The notes under the pieces were generated by a model, which saw only the letters and a list, made by a program, of their open reading frames with translations, did no database searches and had not been told where the DNA came from. A DNA stretch of 64,000 nt, from positions 17,443 to 81,442 of the forward strand of contig CAMYLR010000029.1 of assembly GCA_947259315.1 (NCBI GenBank). Reading direction: 5' to 3'. The stretch's first letter is position 1; each line of letters opens with the position of its first letter. Positions 9,468 through 17,741 of this stretch are shown here, one piece after another. Source of the DNA: an uncultured Gemmatimonadales bacterium (GTDB taxonomy: Bacteria; Gemmatimonadota; Gemmatimonadetes; JACCXV01; JAHWKZ01). Made by a program: the position numbers and the translations under genes.

Positions 9468-9988
9468 AACTGGTACTGCAAACCGATCTGCGGCAGTGGC
9501 AGCACGTTGCCTGATTGCGTCCAGTAGGTGAACAACGCCTCTAGCGAGACAGCCGTTCGCGTACCGACGGGCAGCTCTATTCCAGCCCCCAAGCCGATCG
9601 ACCAGCTGTCATCCACATCATCGAAGATCCGCTCGCCGGTGACGTTGTCATCATCGTCGAAGATCGGCTCGCTCGTCTCCTCGGTGTGTCGCCAGTACGC
9701 CAAGCTGCCAACCAGATACACGCGCTGTCGACCATCATCGGTCAAGATCCGCAAACCTGATGCACCGGTGTTCAGGAAGAACGTGTCACCGGCTTTCCAC
9801 AGCGCCAGCGCTCCACGGTAACCCCATGCGGAAGGGAAGATCTCTTGATACGAAATGCCGGTACCCGAGGCGAGCCCGGCCATACCCCCGATCGCCTGAT
9901 TGCGATGCGGGTCGAACCGTGTCTGTGCCGCCAAGGGGGCGGCGACCGACAGAACCAGGGCTAGGACCAGCGTAGTACGCACGCTCAA
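9464..9988 (-). CDS. Exported protein of unknown function, possible beta-barrel
   Basis: The 174-residue product begins with a clear signal peptide, MSVRTTLVLALVLSVAAPLAAQ, cleaved after about residue 21. The mature part has alternating hydrophobic strands (for example YRGALALWKAGDTFFLNTG and WSIGLGAGIELPVGTRTAVSLE) and ends LPLPQIGLQYQF. The final aromatic residue preceded by alternating residues is typical of outer-membrane beta-barrel proteins. An acidic loop with EPIFDDDDN lies in the middle. I cannot assign a family. Its promoter region lies in the short gap shared with the upstream gene on the same strand. Confidence 0.7.
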   Translation of the reverse strand: MSVRTTLVLALVLSVAAPLAAQTRFDPHRNQAIGGMAGLASGTGISYQEIFPSAWGYRGALALWKAGDTFFLNTGASGLRILTDDGRQRVYLVGSLAYWRHTEETSEPIFDDDDNVTGERIFDDVDDSWSIGLGAGIELPVGTRTAVSLEALFTYWTQSGNVLPLPQIGLQYQF

Positions 9989-10052
9989 TCATAAAAAACG
10001 CGCAGCAGGATCACAAGATCCAGCTACGCGATACGTAGTGGCAGAGCTCGGG

Positions 10053-10499
10053 CTAGGTCGGCTCGATCCGCGCGGCCGCCTTCCTCGAGATGTACACCTG
10101 ATGGATGTTGTAGGCCCGGTTTAGCGGTCCAATCGGAAACAAGAAAAACCATGGCGTTTTCTTATCTACGTCCGGCGACACACCGTCCATCACCTCACCC
10201 CATATGAACGTCACGCGTATCCGTTTTCCATTCTTCGCTGCAGGCGGGGGCGAAACCGGTGCGTCCCGGTTCGTGTGACGACTGGTGCGCATGATCGCCA
10301 GATCGCGCACAAAAAAGATCGCATGCACTTTGTGCATGTCCACGTCGTGGATCTCGACGACGTTCCCCCCGACATCGATCTCTTTGATCAACAGCGTCGA
10401 CTTCTTCGGATTGAACGCGTCGGTGACTCCCTTGCGTCGGGTTCCATCGTTCAGCTGGACCACGACGTTCAGCTTGGCGCTCGCTTTCGACTGCAACAT
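10053..10499 (-). CDS. Small beta-rich protein of unknown function
   Basis: The 148-residue product has no signal peptide. The first 70 residues form short strands (AKLNVVVQLNDGTRRKGVTD, then STLLIKEIDV and KVHAIFFVRDLA) reminiscent of small regulatory beta-barrels such as PilZ- or Sm-like folds. A proline-rich linker (VSPPPAAKNGKR) leads into a second strand-rich half with FIWGEVMDGV and WFFLFPIGPLNRAYNIHQVY. I do not recognise a named family with confidence. It stands alone between the tRNA-Lys gene and the exported protein, on the same strand as both. Confidence 0.6.
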   Translation of the reverse strand: MLQSKASAKLNVVVQLNDGTRRKGVTDAFNPKKSTLLIKEIDVGGNVVEIHDVDMHKVHAIFFVRDLAIMRTSRHTNRDAPVSPPPAAKNGKRIRVTFIWGEVMDGVSPDVDKKTPWFFLFPIGPLNRAYNIHQVYISRKAAARIEPT

Positions 10500-10663
10500 G
10501 TAGGTCCCCGCATCTCAGTGATCGTTTCCGGCGCTGAGCCGCGCCAGTCGCACACGAATCCAGTTTGCCTTGCTGCAATAGTCAGGCCAGGCCCCGCAGG
10601 TGGAGACGCATGGGCATTTGCTACCGAAACAAGCCAATCGGGGTTGCAAAAAGCAGGCAGGGA

Positions 10664-10739
10664 TGGTGGGCCCGGTGGGACTCGAACCCACAACTCTCGG
10701 CTTAAAAGGCCGATACTCTACCAATTGAGTTACAGGCCC
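10664..10739 (-). tRNA. tRNA-Lys (anticodon TTT)
   Basis: Read on the minus strand, the sequence folds into a complete cloverleaf of 76 bases including an encoded CCA end. The acceptor strands are GGGCCTG and CGGGCCC, the D-stem is ACTC/GAGT, the anticodon arm is TCGGC-CTTTTAA-GCCGA with anticodon TTT, and the T-arm is GTGGG-TTCGAGT-CCCAC. The discriminator base is A. All helices pair, with one G-T wobble in the acceptor. It should decode AAA and AAG lysine codons. No other tRNA is near it. Confidence 0.97.
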
Positions 10740-10815
10740 AAGCGCAAGGTAGGGCCCGGCGTCGGAGCGGGCAACGAGAGTGGCCCGCTACCCATGGCCG
10801 CCTTATCGTTGCGTC

Positions 10816-12390
10816 ATGGTCAAGACGGCTCCTGATCTCGAACGTGTTGGGCTCATGCCGACCGACGAGGTGCACCGCAACCTGTCGGTGCCACTGCTGG
10901 TGGAGCACAGCGTAAACCGGGGAGAGGGTGTACTCGTCCAGTCGGGAGCCTTGCGCACCGTGACCGGTGATCGAACCGGGCGCTCCCCCGACGCAAAAGC
11001 GATCGCCGAAGATCCTGAAGTCAGTGACGAGATCTGGTGGATTCGCAATCACAAGGTCGACCCGGAAACGTTCGACCGCTTGCATCAGCGAGTAGCTGCG
11101 TATCTGTCGCAACGACCGATCTATGTATTCGACGGATTTGCGGGCGCCGATCCGGCGTACCGGTTACCGGTTCGTGTCGTGAACGAATACGCCTGGCACA
11201 ACCTCTTCGTGCACCAACTCTTTCTGCGTCCCAGTGAGAACGAACCGAGAATCACCGAACCGCGCTTCACCATACTCCACGCACCCAACCTGACGGCGGA
11301 TCCGGCAGTCGACGGCACCCCGGACGCAGCGTTCGTCCTCCTCTCGTTCAGTAAACGACTCGTCCTCATCGGCGGTACGGATTACGCCGGTGAGATGAAG
11401 AAATCGATCTTCACAGTAATGAACTATCTGATGCCACACCGTGGAGTCTTGCCGATGCACTGCTCGGCCAACATCGGAGCGGATGGTGAGACGGCTCTGT
11501 TCTTTGGCTTGTCAGGGACCGGGAAAACAACGCTCTCCGCAGATCCCAGCCGGTCGCTGATCGGTGACGACGAGCACGGTTGGTCGGATGACGGAGTTTT
11601 CAACTTTGAGGGCGGGTGCTACGCCAAGTGCATTCGACTGTCGGAGAAAAGGGAACCCCAGATCTGGTCCGCGATCCGTTTTGGGAGCGTGCTCGAGAAC
11701 GTGGTGATCGACGAATTGACGCGGGCAATCGACTATGACGACGACGCGATCACCGAGAACACCCGTGCCGCCTACCCGGTCGAGTTTATCCCCGGCGCCA
11801 GGATTCCCGGTGTAGGCGGGCATCCGAAAACGGTTCTCTTCCTGACCGCCGATGCCTTTGGCGTGTTACCTCCTGTATGCCGGCTGACAGCCGAGCAGGC
11901 GATGTACCACTTCGTCTCCGGTTACACCGCAAAGGTGGCCGGGACAGAAGCCGGAGTTACCGAGCCGACCGCCACGTTCTCGGCCTGTTTTGGGGCGCCC
12001 TTCCTGCCGCTCCCACCGACTCGTTATGCGGAGATGTTAGGCGACCAGATCGATCGCCACGACACGGTCGTCTATCTCGTCAACACCGGCTGGACCGGCG
12101 GACCGTACGGCGAGGGAGAACGGATGAGACTGCGCCACACGCGGGCGATGGTTACCGCAGCGCTCGACGGAGACCTGCGAAATGTCGAGTCCACCACACA
12201 CCCCGTTTTCGGTTTCGCTGTACCGACCCAGTGTCCTGGAGTCCCGGCCGAGGTGCTCAACCCGAGAAGTACTTGGGCCGACCCCCAAGCGTACGACGAC
12301 AAGGCAGCTCATCTGGCGCACCTGTTTCGCGAGAACTTCACTCACTTCGACGTTCCGACGAAGATCGCGGCGGCCGGCCCGATTACTTAG
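10816..12390 (+). CDS. pckA: Phosphoenolpyruvate carboxykinase (ATP)
   Basis: This enzyme turns oxaloacetate and ATP into phosphoenolpyruvate, CO2 and ADP, the entry step of gluconeogenesis. The ATP-type family is shown by the kinase P-loop [16 protein letters not shown], the following LIGDDEHGW, the substrate segment RTGRSPDAK near the N-terminus, and [15 protein letters not shown] near the C-terminus. The ATG at 10816 gives 524 residues, in line with the usual 520-540. A GTG at 10780 would add 12 residues with no family resemblance. It is a single-gene unit flanked by the tRNA and the convergent purA. Confidence 0.96.
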   Translation: MVKTAPDLERVGLMPTDEVHRNLSVPLLVEHSVNRGEGVLVQSGALRTVTGDRTGRSPDAKAIAEDPEVSDEIWWIRNHKVDPETFDRLHQRVAAYLSQRPIYVFDGFAGADPAYRLPVRVVNEYAWHNLFVHQLFLRPSENEPRITEPRFTILHAPNLTADPAVDGTPDAAFVLLSFSKRLVLIGGTDYAGEMKKSIFTVMNYLMPHRGVLPMHCSANIGADGETALFFGLSGTGKTTLSADPSRSLIGDDEHGWSDDGVFNFEGGCYAKCIRLSEKREPQIWSAIRFGSVLENVVIDELTRAIDYDDDAITENTRAAYPVEFIPGARIPGVGGHPKTVLFLTADAFGVLPPVCRLTAEQAMYHFVSGYTAKVAGTEAGVTEPTATFSACFGAPFLPLPPTRYAEMLGDQIDRHDTVVYLVNTGWTGGPYGEGERMRLRHTRAMVTAALDGDLRNVESTTHPVFGFAVPTQCPGVPAEVLNPRSTWADPQAYDDKAAHLAHLFRENFTHFDVPTKIAAAGPIT

Positions 12391-12414
12391 CGCCGCCACT
12401 CTACAGGGTTTTAC

Positions 12415-13716
12415 TTAGCGTTCCAGTACCTGCTTACGTCCCTGACCGACGGATACTCGGGTGATAGGAACGCCAACCAGCGCTTCGATACGCTCGACGT
12501 ACTGCCGTGCCTCGACCGGAAGGTCGCTCCACTTTCGCGCATCTCCAGTCGGCACACGCCAACCCAAGTGCTCCTCGTACACGGGCTCGCTGCGTTCGAG
12601 CAACCCCAGATCGGCGGGGAACTCAGTCAGTTCCTCACCACCGTCAACATCGGCTGCGCGGTACCCGGTACACAGCAGAATCGACTCAAAGCCGTCGAGC
12701 ACATCGAGCTTCGTCACCGCCAATTCCGTTAGGCTGTTCACCCGAGCGGCGTAGCGAACAACGACCGCATCGAACCATCCGCACCGCCGCGGACGACCGG
12801 TAGTCGCGCCGTACTCGCCGCCCGCTTCTCTGAGCACTTCTCCCACCGGTCCTTCGACTTCGGTTGGCAGTGGGCCATTGCCGACCCGAGTGGTGTACGC
12901 CTTGACCACTCCGATGATCTGATCGAGGAACTTGGGGCCGAGACCGATCCCGGTCGCCGCTCCGCCAGCTGTCGTGCTGGACGACGTCACGTACGGATAC
13001 GTGCCGTGATCGATGTCCAGCTGCGACCCCTGCGCGCCCTCCAACAAAATCTGGCGACCGGCTACGAGGTCACGTGCTACGCGCTGGGAAACGTCCGTCG
13101 CCCGCTCCGCCAGTCGATCACGGAAGCCCGCGAGTTGGTCGAAGATCTGCTGGCCGTCGATTCTCTCGTCGCTGCCGAGTCGCTCTAGCTGGACTTGCTT
13201 GATCTCGACGTTGGCATCGATCCGCTCGCGCAAACGAACGGGATCCAAGACGTCGGCGACTCGAATCCCGTGACGGGCGATCTTGTCTTCGTAGGCGGGT
13301 CCAATTCCACGACCCGTCGTGCCGATGGCTCCCTTCCCGCGGTTGCTCTCTGCGGCCCGATCGAGCATTCGGTGATACGGCAGCACCAGGTGGGCGCGGT
13401 TGGATATCCAAACTCGGCCCGCTGTGTCTATACCGCGCCTCTCGAGGGCGGTGAGCTCCTCGAAGAACGGCTCTGGGTCAAGCACCACGCCGTTGCCCAG
13501 CAGACATTGCTTTCCAGAATGGAGAACGCCCGATGGGACTTGGTGGAGAATGAACTCCTCGCCACCTACCACCACCGTGTGGCCGGCGTTCGAGCCGCCT
13601 TGAAAACGGGCCACGACGTCAGCGCGCTCGGCGAGCACGTCGACGATCTTGCCCTTCCCTTCATCGCCCCATTGGGCGCCGACGACGACTTGACAGGTGC
13701 CCTCAGCGGGCTGCAT
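12415..13716 (-). CDS. purA: Adenylosuccinate synthetase
   Basis: The 433-residue protein catalyses the GTP-dependent joining of IMP and aspartate, the first committed step to AMP. The N-terminal P-loop WGDEGKGKIVD, the GSNAGHTVV motif, the IMP-site segment IGTTGRGIGPAYEDK, the switch-like LLEGAQGSQLDIDHGTYPYV and the C-terminal GVPITRVSVG are all present. The length is normal. A strong hairpin followed by a T-rich run lies in the leader about 45 bases upstream of the start (13761-13788), so transcription may be attenuated. It converges on pckA with a 24-bp gap. Confidence 0.97.
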   Translation of the reverse strand: MQPAEGTCQVVVGAQWGDEGKGKIVDVLAERADVVARFQGGSNAGHTVVVGGEEFILHQVPSGVLHSGKQCLLGNGVVLDPEPFFEELTALERRGIDTAGRVWISNRAHLVLPYHRMLDRAAESNRGKGAIGTTGRGIGPAYEDKIARHGIRVADVLDPVRLRERIDANVEIKQVQLERLGSDERIDGQQIFDQLAGFRDRLAERATDVSQRVARDLVAGRQILLEGAQGSQLDIDHGTYPYVTSSSTTAGGAATGIGLGPKFLDQIIGVVKAYTTRVGNGPLPTEVEGPVGEVLREAGGEYGATTGRPRRCGWFDAVVVRYAARVNSLTELAVTKLDVLDGFESILLCTGYRAADVDGGEELTEFPADLGLLERSEPVYEEHLGWRVPTGDARKWSDLPVEARQYVERIEALVGVPITRVSVGQGRKQVLER

Positions 13717-13760
13717 ATGGTACCGTTCCCGTCCTCGGTATCGAGGTGCTGTAGGTGAGC

Positions 13761-13788
13761 AAAGAAAACGCGCCCGACTAGGGGCGCG
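13761..13788 (-). promoter_or_regulatory. Terminator-like hairpin in the purA leader
   Basis: On the minus strand the sequence reads CGCGCCC, a short loop, GGGCGCG, then TTTTCTTT. That is the shape of an intrinsic terminator. It stands upstream of purA with no gene above it on this strand, so it would end only leader transcripts and could act as an attenuator or 5' stabilising hairpin. No ligand-binding aptamer is visible. It equally lies in the upstream region of the divergent exchanger gene. Confidence 0.45.
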
Positions 13789-13858
13789 GTCACACTCCCA
13801 TAAGGTGCCGCGTTCGACCGGAAGACGTCAAATCGCTCCCCGAGCTAGTGGAGGTGCG

Positions 13859-14953
13859 TTGAGAATCCAGGCGCGAAACATCCTGTATTGGGCACTGGTC
13901 TTCGTGCCGATCGCCCTGATCGTACGCTACACGTCGCCCGAGTCGCACACGCTGGTTTTCGCGCTCGCGGCGATCGCGATCATCCCGTTGGCAGGGATCA
14001 TGGGTCGAGCGACCGAGCACCTGGCCGACAAGACAGGTGAGGGCATCGGCGGGCTGCTGAACGCGACGTTCGGCAACATGGCGGAGATCATCATCGCCGT
14101 GTTGGCGCTACGCGAAGGCTTGTACTCAATCGTAAAGGCGTCGCTCACCGGTTCCATTATCGGCAACGCGCTGCTTATCCTCGGTCTTTCTATGCTCGCA
14201 GGAGGCTTGAAGTTCAGGACCCAGAGCTTCGTCGGAGCGGGTGCGAGGACACGCTCGACGACATTGACGCTCGCGGCTGTCGCGCTTATCGCACCGGCGG
14301 CGTATCACTACCTGGCCGGGCCCGGAGCGGCTCCCAGCGAAGCCCAACTGAGCCTGGCGATCGGGATCATCTTGATGGTGACGTACTGCTTGTCGCTCAT
14401 CTTTGCGCTCCACACGCACACCGACTACTTCACTCGCGATGCCGCCCAAGCCGCTCATGTGGAGTCGTCACACCGTACCTGGAGCATCCGGCGCTCACTA
14501 ACCGTTCTCGTCACCGCCACCGTTTTTGTCAGCTGGCTGGCTGAAATCCTTGTCTCGGCGGTCGAGCCCACGGCTGCGGCCCTCGGCATGACCGAGGTGT
14601 TTATCGGGGTCGTCATCGTAGCCATCGTCGGAAACGCAGCCGAACACTCGACCGCGATCCTCATGGCACTCGAGGACCGGATGGATCTCAGCGTCGGCAT
14701 CGCCATCGGGAGCAGCACACAGATCGCGCTCTTCGCGGCGCCGTTGCTGGTGTTTCTCAGCTACGTGATCGGGCCCGAGCCGATGAACCTCGTGTTTACC
14801 TCGGCCGAGGTGTTGGCGATCGGTCTATCGGTCATCATCGTCTCGCGCGTGGCGGTGGACGGAGAATCGAACTGGTTGGAGGGTGTGCAACTTCTGGCGG
14901 TGTACCTGATCCTAGCAGCGGTGTTCTACTTCCTACCGGAAGCCGCGCACTAG
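13859..14953 (+). CDS. cax: Calcium/proton exchanger, CaCA superfamily
   Basis: The 364-residue product has about eleven hydrophobic helices in two homologous halves. Each half carries the ion-binding alpha repeat of the Ca2+:cation antiporters: LNATFGNMAEIIIAVLAL in the first half and VGNAAEHSTAILMALEDR followed by VGIAIGSSTQIALFAAP in the second. It would export Ca2+ in exchange for protons across the inner membrane. The TTG at 13859 is chosen because GGAGG lies just upstream and the protein then starts as family members do. The open frame extends further upstream but runs back into purA. The stop overlaps that of the Nif3-like gene in CTAG. Confidence 0.9.
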   Translation: MRIQARNILYWALVFVPIALIVRYTSPESHTLVFALAAIAIIPLAGIMGRATEHLADKTGEGIGGLLNATFGNMAEIIIAVLALREGLYSIVKASLTGSIIGNALLILGLSMLAGGLKFRTQSFVGAGARTRSTTLTLAAVALIAPAAYHYLAGPGAAPSEAQLSLAIGIILMVTYCLSLIFALHTHTDYFTRDAAQAAHVESSHRTWSIRRSLTVLVTATVFVSWLAEILVSAVEPTAAALGMTEVFIGVVIVAIVGNAAEHSTAILMALEDRMDLSVGIAIGSSTQIALFAAPLLVFLSYVIGPEPMNLVFTSAEVLAIGLSVIIVSRVAVDGESNWLEGVQLLAVYLILAAVFYFLPEAAH

Positions 14954-15714
14954 TACCCGGTCGGGGAATCGAGGAAGACCGTCTCCACGCCGAACCGCTC
15001 GGCGAGGTGATCGCCCAACGCCCGTACGCCCAACGTCTCGGTGGCATAGTGTCCACCGTAGAGCAAGTTCATCCGGTGCTCGCGAGCGACGTGCCAGGCG
15101 ATGTGGCTGCTCTCGCCGGTGACAAAAGCGTCGACGCCGGCCTCAGCCGCCTCGGGGACCATATCGGCCGCACCGCCAGAGACGATCGCCAGCGTTTCGA
15201 TCGAGTCCTGGCCGAACGGCAGCACGTCGGGCGGAGTCCCCAGCAGGGCTTCGAGCCGAGCTGCGAGATCGGTACGCGACAACCGCTCTGGCAGCCGACC
15301 CATGACCCCGATCTCGCGTCCGCCATAGCGTCCAAACGGTCGCCGTTCGGTCAACCCCACCAAGCCCGCCAGCACAGCGTTGTTGCCCACTTCAGGATGG
15401 GCATCGAGCGGAAGATGTGCCGCATAGAGCGAGACACCGCCGTCGAGCAACGTCGCCAATCGGTTGCGGTGGGTGCCGGTTACGGCGATCGGCTGCCCCC
15501 AGAAGAGCCCGTGGTGGACGATCAGCAATTGAGCGCCAGCCTCCGCGGCGAGCGAGAACGTAGCCAGCGCGGCGTCGGTCGCCAGGGCGACTCGATCCAC
15601 GGTTGGACCGCCTTCGACCTGCAGGCCGTTCATCGAGGAGTCCTCCCACTCCTGGATCGCCAGGTACTCGTCGAGATACTGAACCAGCTCGTCTCGTTCG
15701 ACCGTCGTACTCAC
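14950..15714 (-). CDS. Nif3-like dinuclear metal centre protein
   Basis: The 254-residue product belongs to the Nif3/YbgI/YqfO family, which form hexameric rings with a two-metal site and have been linked to GTP cyclohydrolase I-like activity without a settled role. Metal-site motifs are LLIVHHGLFW (residues about 60-69), LYAAHLPLDAHPE, and the C-terminal GESSHIAWHVAREHRMNLL with GGHYATETLG. It has the short bacterial form without the central insert. The start overlaps the stop of the DapA-like gene by 4 bp, so it is the last gene of a coupled three-gene run. Confidence 0.92.
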   Translation of the reverse strand: MSTTVERDELVQYLDEYLAIQEWEDSSMNGLQVEGGPTVDRVALATDAALATFSLAAEAGAQLLIVHHGLFWGQPIAVTGTHRNRLATLLDGGVSLYAAHLPLDAHPEVGNNAVLAGLVGLTERRPFGRYGGREIGVMGRLPERLSRTDLAARLEALLGTPPDVLPFGQDSIETLAIVSGGAADMVPEAAEAGVDAFVTGESSHIAWHVAREHRMNLLYGGHYATETLGVRALGDHLAERFGVETVFLDSPTGY

Positions 15715-16601
15715 AACTGGACTCCCGCTGTTTCGAGTGCCGCGACGACCACTGCGCGATCGCTCTTCCCGAGCGACGAGAGCGGCGCCCGGGGTTCGCC
15801 ACCCCCTGGCCAGCCGCGCGCATCAAGCGCCGCCTTGATGCCAGCGATGCCAAACTTCGGCCCGCACGCTTCCGCCAACGGGAGCAGTGACGCCTGTATC
15901 TGGGCCACCTCTCTTGTGTCGTTCGCACGGTGAGCATCAAACAGCGCCAACACCGTCTCCGGCACGACGTCGGCCACGGCCAAGATCGCGCCGTCAGCGT
16001 CAGCGGCCAGCGCTTCAGCAACGACTGACGCCTTTCCACACAAGATCGCGAAGTCAGGTCCCAGAGCCCGCCGCAGTGACGCTTGAAGCGCCAGATCTCC
16101 GGCCGAATCCTTGATGCCCGCGATCGTCCCCTCGCGACCGAGCTCGATCAACAGCTCGGCGCGCAGATCGACCTTCGATCGAAGTGGGAAATGATAGGCC
16201 AGTAGCGGCACCTGAGTCGTCGCGTGGACCGCTCGAAAGTGATTCGCGATCACCGCCTCGCTGAGCGCGTAGTAGCGCGGTGGCAAACACAGCAACGCGT
16301 CAGCCCCGACTGCGCTTGCCCGCTCCGCCGCTTTCCGGGAGGCGCGCACGCTCTCGCGCCCAACTTGCACGATCAACTTCCAATCGCTCGGCAACACGCG
16401 CTTTGCCGCTTCGAGCAGCGCCGGCTCTTCCTCGGCCGCTAGCAACGGGCCTTCGCCGGTGGTACCAAAGATGATCACCCCCGACAGACTGAAACCAGTG
16501 TAGATCCGGATCTGGTCGGCGAAGCGCTCGAGGTCGACTTCCCCATCGTCACAGAAAGGCGTGGTAACCGGAAGGAAGAGACCTTGTAGTTGGTGGCTCA
16601 C
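15711..16601 (-). CDS. Dihydrodipicolinate synthase family aldolase/lyase
   Basis: This 296-residue protein has the TIM-barrel fold of the DapA/N-acetylneuraminate lyase superfamily. The GTTGEGPLL motif near residue 45, the YHFP segment replacing the usual YNxP, and the Schiff-base lysine in TIAGIKDSAGD are visible. The YHFP variant and its neighbours argue against a housekeeping DapA, so the true substrate is open. It might be a 2-keto acid aldolase. The start chosen is GTG at 16601, in a GTGA overlap with the end of the MgtC-like gene. A longer frame upstream lies inside that gene. It is coupled on both sides. Confidence 0.82.
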   Translation of the reverse strand: MSHQLQGLFLPVTTPFCDDGEVDLERFADQIRIYTGFSLSGVIIFGTTGEGPLLAAEEEPALLEAAKRVLPSDWKLIVQVGRESVRASRKAAERASAVGADALLCLPPRYYALSEAVIANHFRAVHATTQVPLLAYHFPLRSKVDLRAELLIELGREGTIAGIKDSAGDLALQASLRRALGPDFAILCGKASVVAEALAADADGAILAVADVVPETVLALFDAHRANDTREVAQIQASLLPLAEACGPKFGIAGIKAALDARGWPGGGEPRAPLSSLGKSDRAVVVAALETAGVQL

Positions 16602-17269
16602 GCTTGGGCTTGGATGTCCTCGACGGTGTCGATCGCGAGCAACCGTTCGAGCAATTGATCGCGGGCCGCCGGTGTACACGGCGCGCCGAACTCGACCACC
16701 ATTCGCTCGCCGGCGCGCTCGAGGCGAACCCCGCCAAAGTCGAGCTCGGTTGCGGCGACGGCATCCTGAATGGCCGCCAGCACACCGGTTTCCCGACTCG
16801 CGCTAACTCGGAACAGCACGAACTTCCGGGGACGAACGACGTTTCGACCGAGCCAACGCAGCGCCCAGAGAATCAGCAGTATCAGGATCGTCGTCGCCAC
16901 AGCCGGCGCGTAGAACCCGCTCCCGATCGCCAACCCGATGCCGGCCATGACCCAGATCGTCGCGGCTGTCGTCAGCCCATGCACAGCGCCGCGCGCTTGG
17001 ATGATCGTCCCGGCACCGATAAAGCCAACACCAGACACGATCTGTGCCGCGATCCGTCCGGGATCGGCGAGGTTGATGCCGCGTTCCGCGTACGTCAGCG
17101 CGACGTGTATCGACACCATCGTGATCAGCGTCGACCCCACGCAGATCAGCATGTTTGTGCGAGCGCCGGCCGGTTTCTCACGAATCTGGCGCTCCATGCC
17201 GATCGCTGCGCCGCAGGCAAGCGCTAGCAAGAGCTTCAACCAAAGCTCGGCGTCAAGGAACTCATTCAT
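16598..17269 (-). CDS. MgtC/SapB family membrane protein
   Basis: The 223-residue product has about five N-terminal hydrophobic helices with the family motif ALACGAAIGMERQIREKPAG (about 16-35), followed by VSGVGFIGAGTIIQ and GLTTAATIWVMAGIGLAIGSG. A soluble ACT-like domain of about 85 residues closes the protein. Members are linked to Mg2+ homeostasis and membrane potential in some bacteria, but their biochemical role is unsettled. It is first in a coupled run with the DapA-like and Nif3-like genes. The small gene at 17285-17611 lies just upstream. Confidence 0.92.
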   Translation of the reverse strand: MNEFLDAELWLKLLLALACGAAIGMERQIREKPAGARTNMLICVGSTLITMVSIHVALTYAERGINLADPGRIAAQIVSGVGFIGAGTIIQARGAVHGLTTAATIWVMAGIGLAIGSGFYAPAVATTILILLILWALRWLGRNVVRPRKFVLFRVSASRETGVLAAIQDAVAATELDFGGVRLERAGERMVVEFGAPCTPAARDQLLERLLAIDTVEDIQAQA

Positions 17270-17284
17270 TGGGCGCCGTCCGGC

Positions 17285-17611
17285 TCAGCGGTTTTCGATC
17301 GACGCCGCTTCGCGGGCGGCTCGGTAATCGCGGAAGCGAGTCAGCACGGAGTCGAGCGCGGCGTACGACCGGATTCCGCAAAGATCGCAAAGGTCGGAGT
17401 ACACATCGATCGCCTCCCAGTTCTCGTCGCCCGAGTCGAAGAAACCTCGCTCCTCGAGCGCCTCGGCCAAGAATGGAATGCGGTAATCGTCACCCTCTGG
17501 CCCGGCGATCGGGCGCACAACGCGATCGATGAAGTACAGATCTTGAAGAACGATCTCTGGCTCGACGCGGGACTGCATGCGGTCGAGGCGCTCGAACAGC
17601 AGATCTTCCAC
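17285..17611 (-). CDS. Small soluble protein of unknown function
   Basis: The 108-residue product starts at a GTG (VEDLLFERLDRMQSRVEPE). It is acidic, helical in appearance and carries two cysteines in LCDLCGIRSYAALDS. No signal peptide or membrane helix is seen. Its stop lies 15 bp before the start of the MgtC-like gene, so it may share that transcript. I recognise no family, and no function is offered. Confidence 0.55.
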   Translation of the reverse strand: MEDLLFERLDRMQSRVEPEIVLQDLYFIDRVVRPIAGPEGDDYRIPFLAEALEERGFFDSGDENWEAIDVYSDLCDLCGIRSYAALDSVLTRFRDYRAAREAASIENR

Positions 17612-17741
17612 GGTCAGATTCGAAGAGAGTTGGGCCCGGCCTCAGCCGCGACGACAGACTGAACCGGGTCGTGAAAAAGCCTTGATCGAAGATAGGGACC
17701 CACGCCGGAGCGGCAACTGGACCCCGGGAAACGGCTGCGAC

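Noticed and set aside
10780-10815. A GTG start for pckA 12 codons earlier.
   Set aside because: The extra residues (starting [11 protein letters not shown]) have no counterpart in the family and the ATG at 10816 gives a normal length.
13697-13858. An upstream start for the calcium/proton exchanger.
   Set aside because: The added residues are rich in Arg and Ser and overlap the purA start and its leader hairpin. The TTG at 13859 has GGAGG upstream and fits family N-termini.
16602-16679. A longer N-terminus for the DapA-like protein.
   Set aside because: It lies within the MgtC-like gene, and the GTG at 16601 in a GTGA overlap gives the expected family start.
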